Assembly: GCF_001039355.2 (NCBI RefSeq)
Contig: NW_019775846.1
Span: 659,562-723,561, forward strand
Origin: Lingula anatina
Taxonomy: Eukaryota; Brachiopoda; Lingulata; Lingulida; Lingulidae
Length of the DNA stretch: 64,000 nucleotides
Direction of reading: 5' to 3'
Shown: piece after piece, positions 1 to 11,678 of the stretch
How positions within the stretch are numbered: position 1 is the stretch's first letter
Layout of the letters: the number at the start of each line of letters is the position of its first letter
Made by a program: the position numbers and the translations under genes
Notes under the pieces: generated by a model
Database searches by the model: none
What the model was told of the DNA's origin: nothing
Seen by the model: the letters and a program-made list of their open reading frames with translations, nothing else

Positions 1-120
1 TTTTTTTTTTTTTTTTTCAAAGTACATTTTTCAACATAAATTGTGTTGTATGTAATCCATTCCTTATTGGTAATTTCACTGTAAATACATTTTACATTTT
101 AAAATATTTTATTTTTGCAG

Positions 121-381
121 AAAACTGTTGAAGATATTAATCTAGAAATGACAGACATGAGCATTTTTTTATTCAGAGCAAACAAGATGATGCTGACAAG
201 ACAGTGCTGAAAAACATATTCTGCCCTTGCACTGGACATAAAGAAGATCCTGCTAGAGTATTTACCTGGCAGTAACCCATCACCAGTCAAGATGGGAGTG
301 AGCCTCCTCTCATTCACCCGCTGTAATGTCCCCAACATTTGGACTGTTGATGAATTAACTACATTTATTCATTCTCAGTGA
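121..381 (+). other. Possible terminal exon or gene remnant with one internal TGA
   Basis: An acceptor-like tract ending TTTTTGCAG at 120 is followed by one frame of 87 codons interrupted only by a TGA at 208-210 and closed by TGA at 379-381. The second half reads like coding sequence (LDIKKILLEYLPG, then TRCNVPNIWTVDELTTF), but I do not recognise the family. In AT-rich non-coding DNA several more stops would be expected. It could be the last exon of a gene starting left of the window, a decayed exon, or chance. It does not resemble the MAP2K4 N-terminus. Confidence 0.2.
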
Positions 382-2338
382 AGAATATCATAGAATAACT
401 ATCACCAGGAGTTGGGTCTGTTCACGGAAAAATAAATGCATTTTTAAATTAACTTAGCTTCCACTATCTATAATGTCTTCACCAGACATGAGTGCACCAA
501 AGGAATCAAAAATTAATTCTGTTTAAAAATTCAAATTATTGAATGTTAAAATAGATAGATATATAGAAATAAAAAGGTTGTGTTATCTGTATTCCGTATT
601 CACTGTTAAAGAATGAAGTATACAGACATTTTTCAAAAATCACAAAGCCGATTTGCACACAAATGTGAACTATAGACTATGTCTTAGGTTACAAGGCAGA
701 CCAATTTTAGTATTTTTTTCCTTATTTTTGTACAATATTTTGAATGAGATCTGTCACTTTTGGGTCCCAAGAGGGCGGGGCATTTTTCGGAAAAAAAATG
801 TATCACAGAAAAATTTTTAATCTAGAATTGTTTTTGGCATCTAAGGGAATCTGTGCTGGGGAGGAGCATCAGTGTGGGGGAGTATTGGTTCAGTTACCTA
901 ATTAGTATTTCCTAAGATTTAATATTTAGATTGCAGGAGTCGAAAATGTAGTTTTATTAAACTCTTATGCATCATACAACCTGGGTGTGTCAAATTACTT
1001 TCTGAAAATTTGCTAGGCTGTCCACAGGCCATCCTAATAAACCAATCGCCTTTTGGTGCCAGTGGAAAGACTTGTTATTAGGACTGTGTTAAATACATAT
1101 TTTTAAGTCCTAGACTAAAAACATTTCCACCACGCTATTTGATATCAAAATTCCACAAAAATCATTAATTGTGTTGTTTGCATGTTTATTTTAAATTGAA
1201 TATGTTTATTTTATAACTGATAGTCACTCCTCTGTATCAGTTTACATTTCCAACATTCCAAAATGAAATGTATGCCAAACAAATAAAAAATAGCTTCATT
1301 GTAAACTATGAAAGATGTTAATCAGCAATAAATTCACATTGTGTCCTCTCTGCATTTCTGTTATCATTTAAAATGTAACCTGGGATACCTCTCTGATGAT
1401 GGAATGCACAGCCCCGAATGTACAATAGGAGATCAATATCTGATCTATTGGTGTTTGACACACTTAATTGAAAGGGATTAGTCACCAAATGTAATAACCT
1501 GGAAACAGTTGTGTCCACTGATCTGGGCTTTGATTAGTCAGCTTCCAATTTTGAATGTCATGTTTTGATTTTCAGGATATTCTTAAACCACCTGTATTCA
1601 GGATCTCACAATAAAATATTAAGTTATTGGGTGTATAAATTTTCAGTGTGAAAAATTACAAAGCAAAGTTTTATTGGATGACACAGTTATCTTTTGCAGG
1701 TTGATTTTTTTTTTTTTTTTTTTTTTTTAAGGAGAATTTCTTGGATGGAAAAATAAGTAAAAAAAAATATTTTGAGGGGTAGTACTTCCAGACCAGCGGA
1801 CTGTCATCCTTATACTTAATTTAATCTACAAATATTTCTCTCAGTATGTGAATCATAACAACGTTATATCATAATAAACGTAAATGAATTGCCTATTACT
1901 TGAACATAAGTCTCATGTTTGGCCAAACAAAAGTGCATTATCCCAATAGGATGATATTATCAGTGGGATTTCTTTTTCATCATACCCCAACACTCTTTTG
2001 CCAATAGTAATTGATACATTTACTTCAATATATGCCTCATTTATAGCCCAATTATGACTCACCTTTACCCATCTTTGCTGTATAAATATGTTACATTGAA
2101 CTTAAAGCAGTCATTCTTAGGCTTAAATGGCAAAAGGAAATAGTGTTACTGGGATAACTTGCTTTATACTTTGTTGAGAACAAAAGGCCACAATGTCTAG
2201 GTCTTTTCATCATATTTAATGGTATGATAAGTAAAAAATAATAATAGCTGGTCCTTAACATTTATAATCTTAGGTATGTATAAAAATAAGTGTTATGTCA
2301 TCTGTATTTTTCATTTATTTCATTTTTTTATTGTTTAG
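382..2338. other. Non-coding; probably MAP2K4 5' intron
   Basis: No coding exon is supportable here. It holds A/T-rich sequence and a poly-T tract near 1707-1729. The first MAP2K4 exon in the window begins in codon phase 2, so at least one coding exon lies upstream. I did not find a match to the conserved MKK4 N-terminal segment in this stretch, so this is most likely intron with the first exon left of the window. Confidence 0.4.
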
Positions 2339-5100
2339 TGAGAGGTTGCGGTCACAGAGCCTAGAATCATCAGGGAAACTACAGATTTCACCAGAACTGG
2401 TAAGATCTTTGTAAATGTGTTGATGTTTACATACAGACACTTAATATACACGTGTTTGATTTTGTGGAAGTGCTGTTTTTGTGTATCATTTCCAACTAAA
2501 ACCACTTTGTATGCCTGTTTAAGGAAAAACAACAAGGATTGGTTTCATTATGATATTAGATTCCTTTCAACCATTAGCTACTTATTCACCCTCGAATCAG
2601 ATTTCCCCAAAAAAAAAGCATCCTGCCTATTTTAATATCACCTGGCCTCAACAACAAGTTTCCACCTAAGCCACAAGGACTTCTGCAGCACCACCACAGC
2701 GGGAGGATTTAATTTGTGATTGCTCCCAATCACTGCAAGTCTAGTTTGTTTTTATTAACTTTGTGATTAATTTTCATAAATTTTGTTTTTAGTTCACATG
2801 TTACATGTTTTAAGTTGTGTTTTCTTACACAAATGTTATTCTGTGTAATGTTTATTAATACCATGATATTGGTTGTAGATTTTTGACTTCACGGCGGATG
2901 ACCTGCAAGACTTGGGTGAGATAGGGAGGGGAGCATTTGGTACAGTCAACAAAATGCTCCATCAACAGAGTAACACTATTATGGCAGTTAAGGTGAGAAC
3001 TGGTGTTGACTTTGGGACACAGATATATTGATGAATTAACGACTTGACCAGTGATTTCATTGTGCTATTGTAAAAAAAACTTGGTGTGAGGATTGCATTA
3101 TAAACTGTGAACAACAAGCCTAAGTCCACTAACCTTGGTGTTTGGAACATTTGGTATGTGCTGGATATAATTGAGAGCACACTACTTTCATATTAATAAC
3201 ACAGTAGGAATAGAAGATTATGGAAATGCAGTATGTAAACAACAAAAGACCCATCCCATTGATTCACAATTTGTAATGTTGTGCTTGCAACAACTGTTTT
3301 CTTGAAATTGCAGTTTTAGGTAATTAGTTTCAGTAATCACAAATCTGACGGTCCAAGTCTCAACTGGTAGTTATCATCTATGAGGCCTGTGACAGATATC
3401 ACCTTGCCACTGGTACCTGTAATTATCAATGGTTCTGGTTACAAGGGGGTTATTATGCAGCTCAGTGAAATATGATTTTTAAAAGGAAATAAAGTGTGAC
3501 ATTAATAATGATGATGATAATAACGATAGTAACAACTTAACTGAATAGTGAATATTTCCTTTTTCATGCTTTCTACACTGCAGAAGAATGAAATGCAAAG
3601 GTCCACATGGACATTGAATATAATGGTTATAAATGCATAGAAAATATGAAAAATTAATGCACAGCATTCTAAATTATTATCTGTATTGATTTTGGAGAAT
3701 GAAAATAACATTTCTGTGCCAAATTAAGGTATTGTGAATTTTTATGAATTATTCTCTAAAGGTAGGTGAAAAAGTGGTCATTTTTGGTGACAAGATAAAT
3801 TAAGGTTACTTGTTTATTTTATATCTTTCCTGTTTTTCAGAGGATACGCTCTACAGTTGATGAAAAAGAACAGAAACAATTATTAATGGACTTGGATGTC
3901 GTAATGCGCAGCAATGAGTGTCCTTATATTGTGCAATTTTATGGTGCTCTCTTCAAAGAAGTAAGTTGATTATGTTATCTAAAAATGCAGGTGATCAGTT
4001 TTGATGTTGAAGGTGGCAAATTATTGGTTAAACATAATCCTTGAGAATAGATATGGATCATATTTCTATACTGTCTCCTCTCCTTTGTTTGTTCATTTGA
4101 AACACTTTTTCCAAACCCTTAAATGCCCCATATCAGAAAAATTATTCAAATAAAACTTGTTAATCAGCTCATTCCTAAATATTAGCGGTTCTCACTGAAG
4201 TGCATAATCATCTTACACCAATATGAGCCTTTCTCTGTTCTCAATAATTTCAGTTTTATTTTGCAACTAATGCAGTTTAAACAGGACAAATTTAAATCAT
4301 TATGTTAATTAATCGCTAGATTTGTTTCATTTATACACTAAAAAAATTGCCATTTTGCCTAAGCTTTTGAGTTTACAAAATTGTGAAATGGGCAAAATCA
4401 TATATGCAATTGTCTAGAAACAAAGTTTCTGTTGTACCTACATAACTCTAGAAGTCAAACTTAGTCCCGAATTAAAATAAGATTACACCTTCAGCAAAAA
4501 GCATTAAAAATTTTTGTAAACTATATGAGAAGATAAACTGGCATGTGGGGTTATCAAGGATGATAACCATGAACAGAAATATTCTGATAATGGTTTAAGA
4601 TTTTAAAATACTGGATAAATACTATTATTGTTTCATTGCAGGGTGATTGCTGGATATGCATGGAGTTAATGGCAGTCTCATTAGATAAATTTTACCGTTT
4701 CATCTTTGGTTCATATGGAACATTACACTTACACTCAAGGATAGAAGAAGATATATTAGGAAAAATAACAGTAGCTGTAAGTATAATGGGTTGAGTGGAC
4801 ACATTGGATTTCTATATAACATCAATTAGAAAAATAGAAATGATACAGCTTTCAAGTATTGTAACAGTGTCTTATCCCCACACTGTTGGGACAAAAGTCT
4901 AGCAGGTTAAGTTCATGTGGTATAGACAGCATATTGCATACCATATGTATTGATTGTGTTTGTGTTTATTTCAGACTGTGAAGGCACTGAATTACTTAAA
5001 AGAAAAATTAAAGATCATTCACAGAGGTATGCTGCACTTCAAGAGTTCATTTTGCAATTACTCTGTAACAGATGAAATTGCTATTTAAATGGTTATTCTT

Positions 5101-5181
<81 letters not shown>

Positions 5182-7409
5182 GTGCACACATAATTAATTT
5201 ACAAAATTATAAAGAGTTATTTAGAATCATTTATATAGCTTTTCATACTTGTTGAAATCCAAGTGAAGAAAATGCTTAGTTTTAACAAAGAATTATATTT
5301 TTACCCCAATCATCACATTTTGTTGATATATGTCATTAACATATTCTTGTTATTATGTCTTTTCAGATGTGAAACCCTCCAACATTCTTCTTGATCGGCA
5401 GGGCAACATTAAGCTTTGTGATTTTGGCATCAGTGGACAGTTGGTAGATTCCATAGCGAAGACAAGGGATGCAGGGTGTAGACCTTACATGGCAGTTAGT
5501 AAATTTTCCAATTTTGTGTATTATTAAAATCACGAAAGGTCAAATAGAATCTGCTCATTGTTTTTAGTCTTTAGGGAGAATATTTTTCCTCTAAAATAGA
5601 TAATATCAGATGCTACTCTGTGTCTAACTTCACAAGATTTGGATTTTAAAACTGACAGTTGTTTTCAGTGATTTGCTTTTTTCAAGAACGCCGTTAGTAA
5701 ATACTTTACCTAACATTGCTTCACAGAGGTATATACCTTTCTTTTATAACAGCCAGAGAGAATAGACCCCCGGCACTCCTCCAGGGGATATGATGTGAGG
5801 TCTGATGTGTGGAGTTTAGGAATCACACTGGTGAGTGCTATTTGAAACCTAACAATGATGCTTAAAAATAACTATTACATCTAGGTTCATGTATGTCCAG
5901 GTTTTCTCCTGGAACCAGATACTTTTATACAACTTCCTTTTGAGGTGTGTATGTGTGATGGGAGGGGGGTTATAGACTGAGAAGTACCTTGTGATTAATC
6001 TGACCATAGGCAGTCATAGGTCTGCTCAAAGTAATTTTTATGACCTCATATTCATCAAGAATTACATCATAACCAATGTACAATATGTGAACATTTCTAA
6101 AAACAGCAGTGTGCTGTATCATTTTGTTTTCAGTATGAATTGGCTACTGGGAAGTTTCCATATCCTAAGTGGAACAGTGTGTTTGATCAGCTAGCTCAGG
6201 TTGTGCAAGGGGCAGCCCCCCAGCTGGACCCGGCAGACGAAATATACTCACCACAGTTTGTAAATTTTGTCAATACTTGGTAAGTTTTCGATAATAAAAT
6301 TACATTTTTCAATGTAGACTTATTTCCAAGTAAAATGCAGGTTGAAAGCAGATTGTTTTCATCCCTTTTTGAAATTAATGAAGAATTCTATTAATTTATA
6401 TGAATACATAGCTCTTTACATTTATTTTCATTTAAGTCACAGAACAGAAGTTTTTAAAACATTACTTTGTAACATTAGATATGACTGTTATATTCAAAAC
6501 AGTACATTTATTTAGTGTTAGTTTAAAATGATATGGTTTGCACACTGTAAAAACTTTGTCCCTTTGTTTCCAGTTTAACAAAAGATGAGAAACAAAGGCC
6601 AAAATATAATAAATTGCTAGTAAGTACAAAATATCAGTTAGATTGATACAAGCACAGAATTCTGTGGTGCATTTTCCTAATTCTTTTCAATTTGATGAAA
6701 TATAAGTGTAATTTTAAGCAAACTTCATAGAATGCAGAGATTCGCTGCTTAGTATTACCATGTTGTATTGTATGTACAAATTGTATCAGTAGAAATTGGT
6801 TATATTGGTTGAAAATTGATCTCTGCAATTTATGATGCTAGGCTCAGTCTAGGAAATATCTTTTAACCAAACAGCTTGATAAGTTATTTATTTTCATAAT
6901 TTAATAAATAAAAATAGTAGATTATTGAGTAATTTCTCAGCCAAATTAGAATATCTTAAGCATTTGATTAAGTTACAGTTACCTGGTTACACTATTGATT
7001 TCACTTTACCTCAGCAAATGTGTAGTTTGATTTGACTGTGTCACAGAAGATTTTTATCCTCAAATTAAGAAAAAATTCTACATAGTTTTAGTCTACATAG
7101 TTTTAAATACACATTAAACTTTTTTCAATAATTAACCAATGTAAAGATATAAGAACCATGGATTTTGTTTTCTAGAGAACATATATATATATATATATTC
7201 TACTAATCGATGTAAAGATACGATCATCATCATCAGTTTTGTTTTCTAGAGAAGATACTTGCATATAAAAACCTTTGATTCTCTTCCAGAGTCATGAATT
7301 TATAGTGCGATCAGAAAGGGTGGAGGTGGATGTAGCCAAGTATGTTTGTGAACTGCTGGAATTGATGCCAGAGAGGCCTTTAGAACAAGATCAGTCCTCG
7401 AGCTCATAA
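2339..7409 (+). CDS. MAP2K4: MAP2K4 (MKK4) dual-specificity MAP kinase kinase, 5' end missing
   Basis: Cytoplasmic kinase that activates JNK and p38 in stress signalling. Ten exons: 2339-2399, 2879-2992, 3841-3960, 4642-4776, 4975-5026, 5367-5494, 5753-5830, 6134-6279, 6574-6619, 7290-7409; phases agree throughout and TAA is at 7407-7409. Visible motifs in order: ERLRSQSLESSGKLQISPE, as in vertebrate MKK4; the glycine loop GRGAFGTV; the ATP lysine in IMAVK; catalytic IIHRDVKPSN; DFG in LCDFGISGQ; the activation loop SIAKT holding the Ser and Thr phosphorylated by MAP3Ks; PERID; and YPKW. A C-terminal helix (VEVDVAKYVCELL) matches the DVD docking site. The segment after DKFYRF is about five residues longer than in human. 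The exon at 5367-5494 uses the weaker donor GTTAGT. The first coding exon(s) lie left of the window. AATAAA signals follow at 7590 and 9738. Confidence 0.95.
5105..5175. repeat. (TA)n microsatellite
   Basis: A run of about 70 bases of alternating T and A in the MAP2K4 intron between 5026 and 5367. Self-complementary and likely length-polymorphic. Confidence 0.95.
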
Positions 7410-10353
7410 TACTACACTGAAAGTCATTTTCATGTGGTGTGGCAGTTGGAAAAGGGTTGAATTCAGCATTGAAAACACATCAATAAGTACACCAGTACTA
7501 TAAAAATGCACTCTCACTTTTGTTTTGCAATGAAAGATATATTTAATCAGAAAATGAAAATATTCAAAATTCATTACTCAATACAAATGAATAAATTTTT
7601 TGGTTTGAAATACCTTTAAAAATTGGCAAATCAAAGTTCACAGCTTAATAACCTGCTGCAGTGAGTTCACTATACAGTAACAAAAATCAATGGTATATTG
7701 CATGTTATAAATACACCAAGGTCCCAAAATATTTTGTTACTGATACAGCTTGAAAACTGCCTGTTTGGAAAATGCTGAATATGACACAGCACATTGAAAA
7801 AGAAATTCCAATCATCCCAAAAGTAACATTATTTGAATTAATTTTTTTTTCTTACTCATTTTAAAAATTGGATAACAAGATGATAAAGACCCACATGATC
7901 AATGGCAGTATGAGAACAATAATTGTTAAAAGTGAACTTGATCGCCTTCTTATAATCAGGGTGTGAAATATTGTACGTCATTTACTGATATGCAATTAAT
8001 AAGCAAGACACATTTTAAATTCAGATGACATATTTGACTTGCTTCAGTTCTAAGTTTTATAAAGTAATATATGAATTTGGGTGGAAATTACTGTCTGAAT
8101 ATTAGAGAAGATAAAAAGAAGGCTTGTGGAACCCCAATCCCATGCAAATTCGGGTACTGTTACTGTGGCACATTACACTAAACACTGGTCCATTGTATCA
8201 GTTTTGCAATGAAGCAATAGCTTGGACCTCTACCTCAATCAAAAGTAGCATAATAGATGCTGTTTGAAGTTCATTATGTGGCATTGTAATGTAACCTAGT
8301 TGCTTTCTTAGTCAAAGTCTTTTATGAGGTAGACCACTTTTCATGCCATATTTATTTATTTATTATTTATTTAGTTGTTTATTTATTTATTGTTAAGATA
8401 TTCTTCATAAGGGGACAACCACAAGTAAATACATATTTCTTTTATGTATGTAATATGGGTAATTAACAAATTATTGATTATTTCTAATCTGTTTTATTGA
8501 CTTACCCATATCAGCTTAAGGTCTTCCAATTGCAGGACCATGGTAATAAACTTGGGTGGAGAAATGATGCACCTATTATTATGGGATATCAACTTCCATT
8601 GGTTACAGATATAGTCAGCATTAAAATGTTCACATTTGAAACGGCCTAAGGCAGTCTGAAATGCCCACTTTCTGTGCCACTTGTATCTTAGAGGAAAAAA
8701 TGTACATCTGCTAAAAAAAAGTGCACATCTACTAAATCATAAATTAAAATATCTTGTTAAACAAACATAGTGGCATGCTTGCTATTGTATTCAAATATAG
8801 TTTTTTTATGAAAAGCGGAAAACATTACCTTAAACTTGAATAGATAATCATAAAATAGTCTTTCTAGTGTATCTATTTATATTATTTATCTTTTTTTTAA
8901 TCTTAAAAGGTTATGCTAATGTGAGCCTAGTTTGTCATATGGAATATGCAAAGTGCAAATTCAGTAGCCTAGAAATACATTTATGCCTGTGGTTTGAAAA
9001 CGATGCATTTGTTACTATGGGATGTATTATTTCTTTGCCATTGTACATTATGTACAGATTATAGGGATAATAAAATTGGAACTGTTGTATAAATAAGGGC
9101 TGTAAATACTATATACACAAACACATTATACATATATATCAAGTCAGAATCATATTGTACCCAGCAGACATTTGGCCTGTGCAGATACCAGTGTTTTGTT
9201 TATTAGGATATGTGGAGAGTAGGTTAGTAAACTATCTAACTCTACATAGAAGTTACATCATGCTGGTGTAAAGCAGACATTTGACTTCTACAAGTAAATA
9301 AGAAGTTGATAGACACCCTGGAAGCATGTCTTTGAAAATATTTCTCGCTCTCTCTCTCTTTCTCTTTCTCAGCTGTTAAGGTTGTTAATATGGAACCTAT
9401 GTATTTTTGAAAGGTCATTACGCAACAGAAAACTCAATGGTAAAGAAACAGAGTATGCAACAGTGAAGGATTACAAAAACCACAATGTATTCATATTTTA
9501 AAATTTAAGTAGCCATTGGTTTCCACAGTTTCTATTCAACTCGAGGTTTAATGAGTTAAAGCTCTTTAAGTGGCCATAATGTTTTCCTTAGTTGCAATAT
9601 TATGCTGTATAGGCAGTATGATTCATGTAATAAGGATATGCAAGGGGTTGTGGCACGTGAACAGTACAACTAAATATGATATGTCAGATATGAAGACAAT
9701 TAGGTAACAATTTTATATTGTAAACTGATTGAGAAAAAATAAAATCTGTGATACTTCAAAGATGTTTCTTTGATATTTCTTAAGGTCTACAGATTAGTTT
9801 ACTTTGAGTATAAGTTGTGATGAGCTCCTTTGTGGAATGTGATATTATATTTCAGTGTCTAAGCATTGCCCACTTTGATATTTAGACTTTTGTAACAGAA
9901 TTTTGTTCTCATAGTATTATCAAAAGTTACTAGTGCCATTTCTAGACATTACTCTTAACTTCTTCAAACTTAAGTTATTTACATATATCCAAAATCTTGT
10001 CAGTATACTTTTAAATATCTTAAATGATATATTGTTCCCTTTTGAAAAATTACCTAAAGTCATATTTTCTGTCTATATGTCTTGCAAAGGTACTAATCTT
10101 TCGCAGTTCAGACCAAAAACAAAAAAAAAAAATCTATAAAACCCCTCAAGTACACTTGTATAGGAAGGTGTGGAGTTTTTTAAAAGGCTGGCCAGTCATT
10201 AAGATCATTAATTAAAGGTTTTTTTAATGGAATCCAAGTGTGAGAAGGGTTGAGCTTTGATTTGATCCCCCAAACATTGCCCTTAACTACCTTGTTCTAT
10301 GCAAGTACTACTTTTAGTAACGTACGTACTTACCGAAAGAAAAAACTCTCATA
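7410..10353 (+). other. MAP2K4 3' UTR and intergenic sequence
   Basis: No coding gene seen. AATAAA polyadenylation signals at 7590-7595 and 9738-9743 are candidate ends for a short or a long (about 2.3 kb) 3' UTR. A TTTA-rich tract lies at about 8346-8394 and a CT-rich tract at 9345-9371. Small open frames in this stretch show no recognisable domains. Confidence 0.5.
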
Positions 10354-10425
10354 TTCCGGTACCGGGAATCGAACCCGGGCCGCCTGGGTGAAAACCAGGA
10401 ATCCTAACCACTAGACCATACCGGA
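10354..10425 (-). tRNA. tRNA-Glu (anticodon TTC)
   Basis: Read on the minus strand this is a 72-nt cloverleaf with a perfectly paired 7-bp acceptor stem (TCCGGTA with TACCGGA) and discriminator A. The anticodon stem CCTGG/CCAGG encloses TTTTCAC, giving anticodon TTC. The internal promoter A box (TGGTCTAGTGG) and B box (GGTTCGATTCC) are both consensus. There is no intron. A T run on the minus strand (A run at 10340-10345 on plus) just after the 3' end is a good RNA polymerase III terminator, so the gene looks functional rather than SINE-derived. Confidence 0.96.
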
Positions 10426-11678
10426 CAACTTATATTATAGGTATATTAGCCAGATTTTATCATAGAGATAAACGAAATTTGAAACGGTAAAATAAACATT
10501 ATTTTATTTAATCAGAAAATTAAAACACAATGAATACAATAGCATATGTAGTTGCCTGCAATTCCAAGTATAGACACAAGCACAATTCCCCCAAACCCAA
10601 TATAGAGGCATTTCACAAGTTGAAGTCTCATAAAAAATTGGATGTATTCAAATTTGTATTCGATTTTTTAAAATGTGAACAGAACAAACATTTATGGCTG
10701 TCTTAATTTTACATCTACATGTAATTTTAACATGGTCTACATCATTATGCAAGAAGCCAAATGGTAACGTTATGTTCCGAGAGATATAATTTTTATTTAT
10801 TTATTTTTATATCGTGTTCGAATATGCGTTTTATTATGTCAATCAAGGTTGGGCTAAATTTTGGTTGATGTGAGAATGCCTATATAAATATTTGAACTGT
10901 AACTCAGGGGGCTTTGCATACCCATAAAAATTTATCGCTCTATACAGAAGAATGTCATTTTTACAACGTTATACTTGTAAAAAATAAACCAGTGAATATC
11001 AAATATTCAAAGTTAGTTAAACGCTAAAGCAGCTAAGAAATCTCCATCTGTGACAATAATGTCTATGTTCCTTTTTGGGTTAAGACGTTGAATAATTTTT
11101 TCTCTTTGGTTTCAGGACAGTGAAACTGCAGGCGCGTAGTCACCATTTGCAAAAGGGGGTTCTTTTTCTGGGAGTGTGGACCTTAAAGTTATCAAATATA
11201 GTTTCTAAACTGTGCACAAGAGCGTGCCTGTGACATCGTTTTGCACCTCTATATTGAGTTTTGATTTAATCCTCTGCTCTTTTACCAGCTAGCACGAAAT
11301 TTTGTGCTATTGTTGAGCCAGCAGCAGTACTAGTTTCACTATTCTGAAAACCGTATACAGTCTGAGTGTCACTCATTGTAGACCACCGCTGTTTAGGATT
11401 TTAATGCAGCATATACGTAATTAGACCGAAATAATGAAATAAAATATTAAAGTAAGAATTTCAGTGAATTAGTCCGATACAATATCCGACGAGCGGCAAC
11501 GCGAAAAAGTGCATGTTTAGTTATGGGGTCTATACATACATGTATGATGGGTCCAAGTATAGTATCCAACATGCTGTGCTGAATCCAGGTTGGATCATAG
11601 ATTGGTTACGCCCTCATATTTTTATATCATTTCATTCTGCATGGCGATCTAGATTTGATTACACAGCATCACTCATGT
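10426..11678. other. Intergenic between tRNA-Glu and aquaporin
   Basis: No gene recognised. Contains a TTTATTTATTTA tract near 10789-10807 that reads AATAAATAAA on the minus strand, a possible polyadenylation signal for the aquaporin transcript ending upstream. Confidence 0.4.

Noticed and set aside
208-210. Selenocysteine codon
   Set aside because: One in-frame TGA without recognised selenoprotein homology or a visible SECIS structure is not enough.
5105-5175. Possible CRISPR or structured array at TA tracts
   Set aside because: Plain dinucleotide microsatellites; no repeat-spacer structure occurs anywhere in the window.
10354-10425. tRNA-derived SINE
   Set aside because: The cloverleaf is perfect and followed at once by a Pol III terminator, with no SINE tail or A-rich 3' end.
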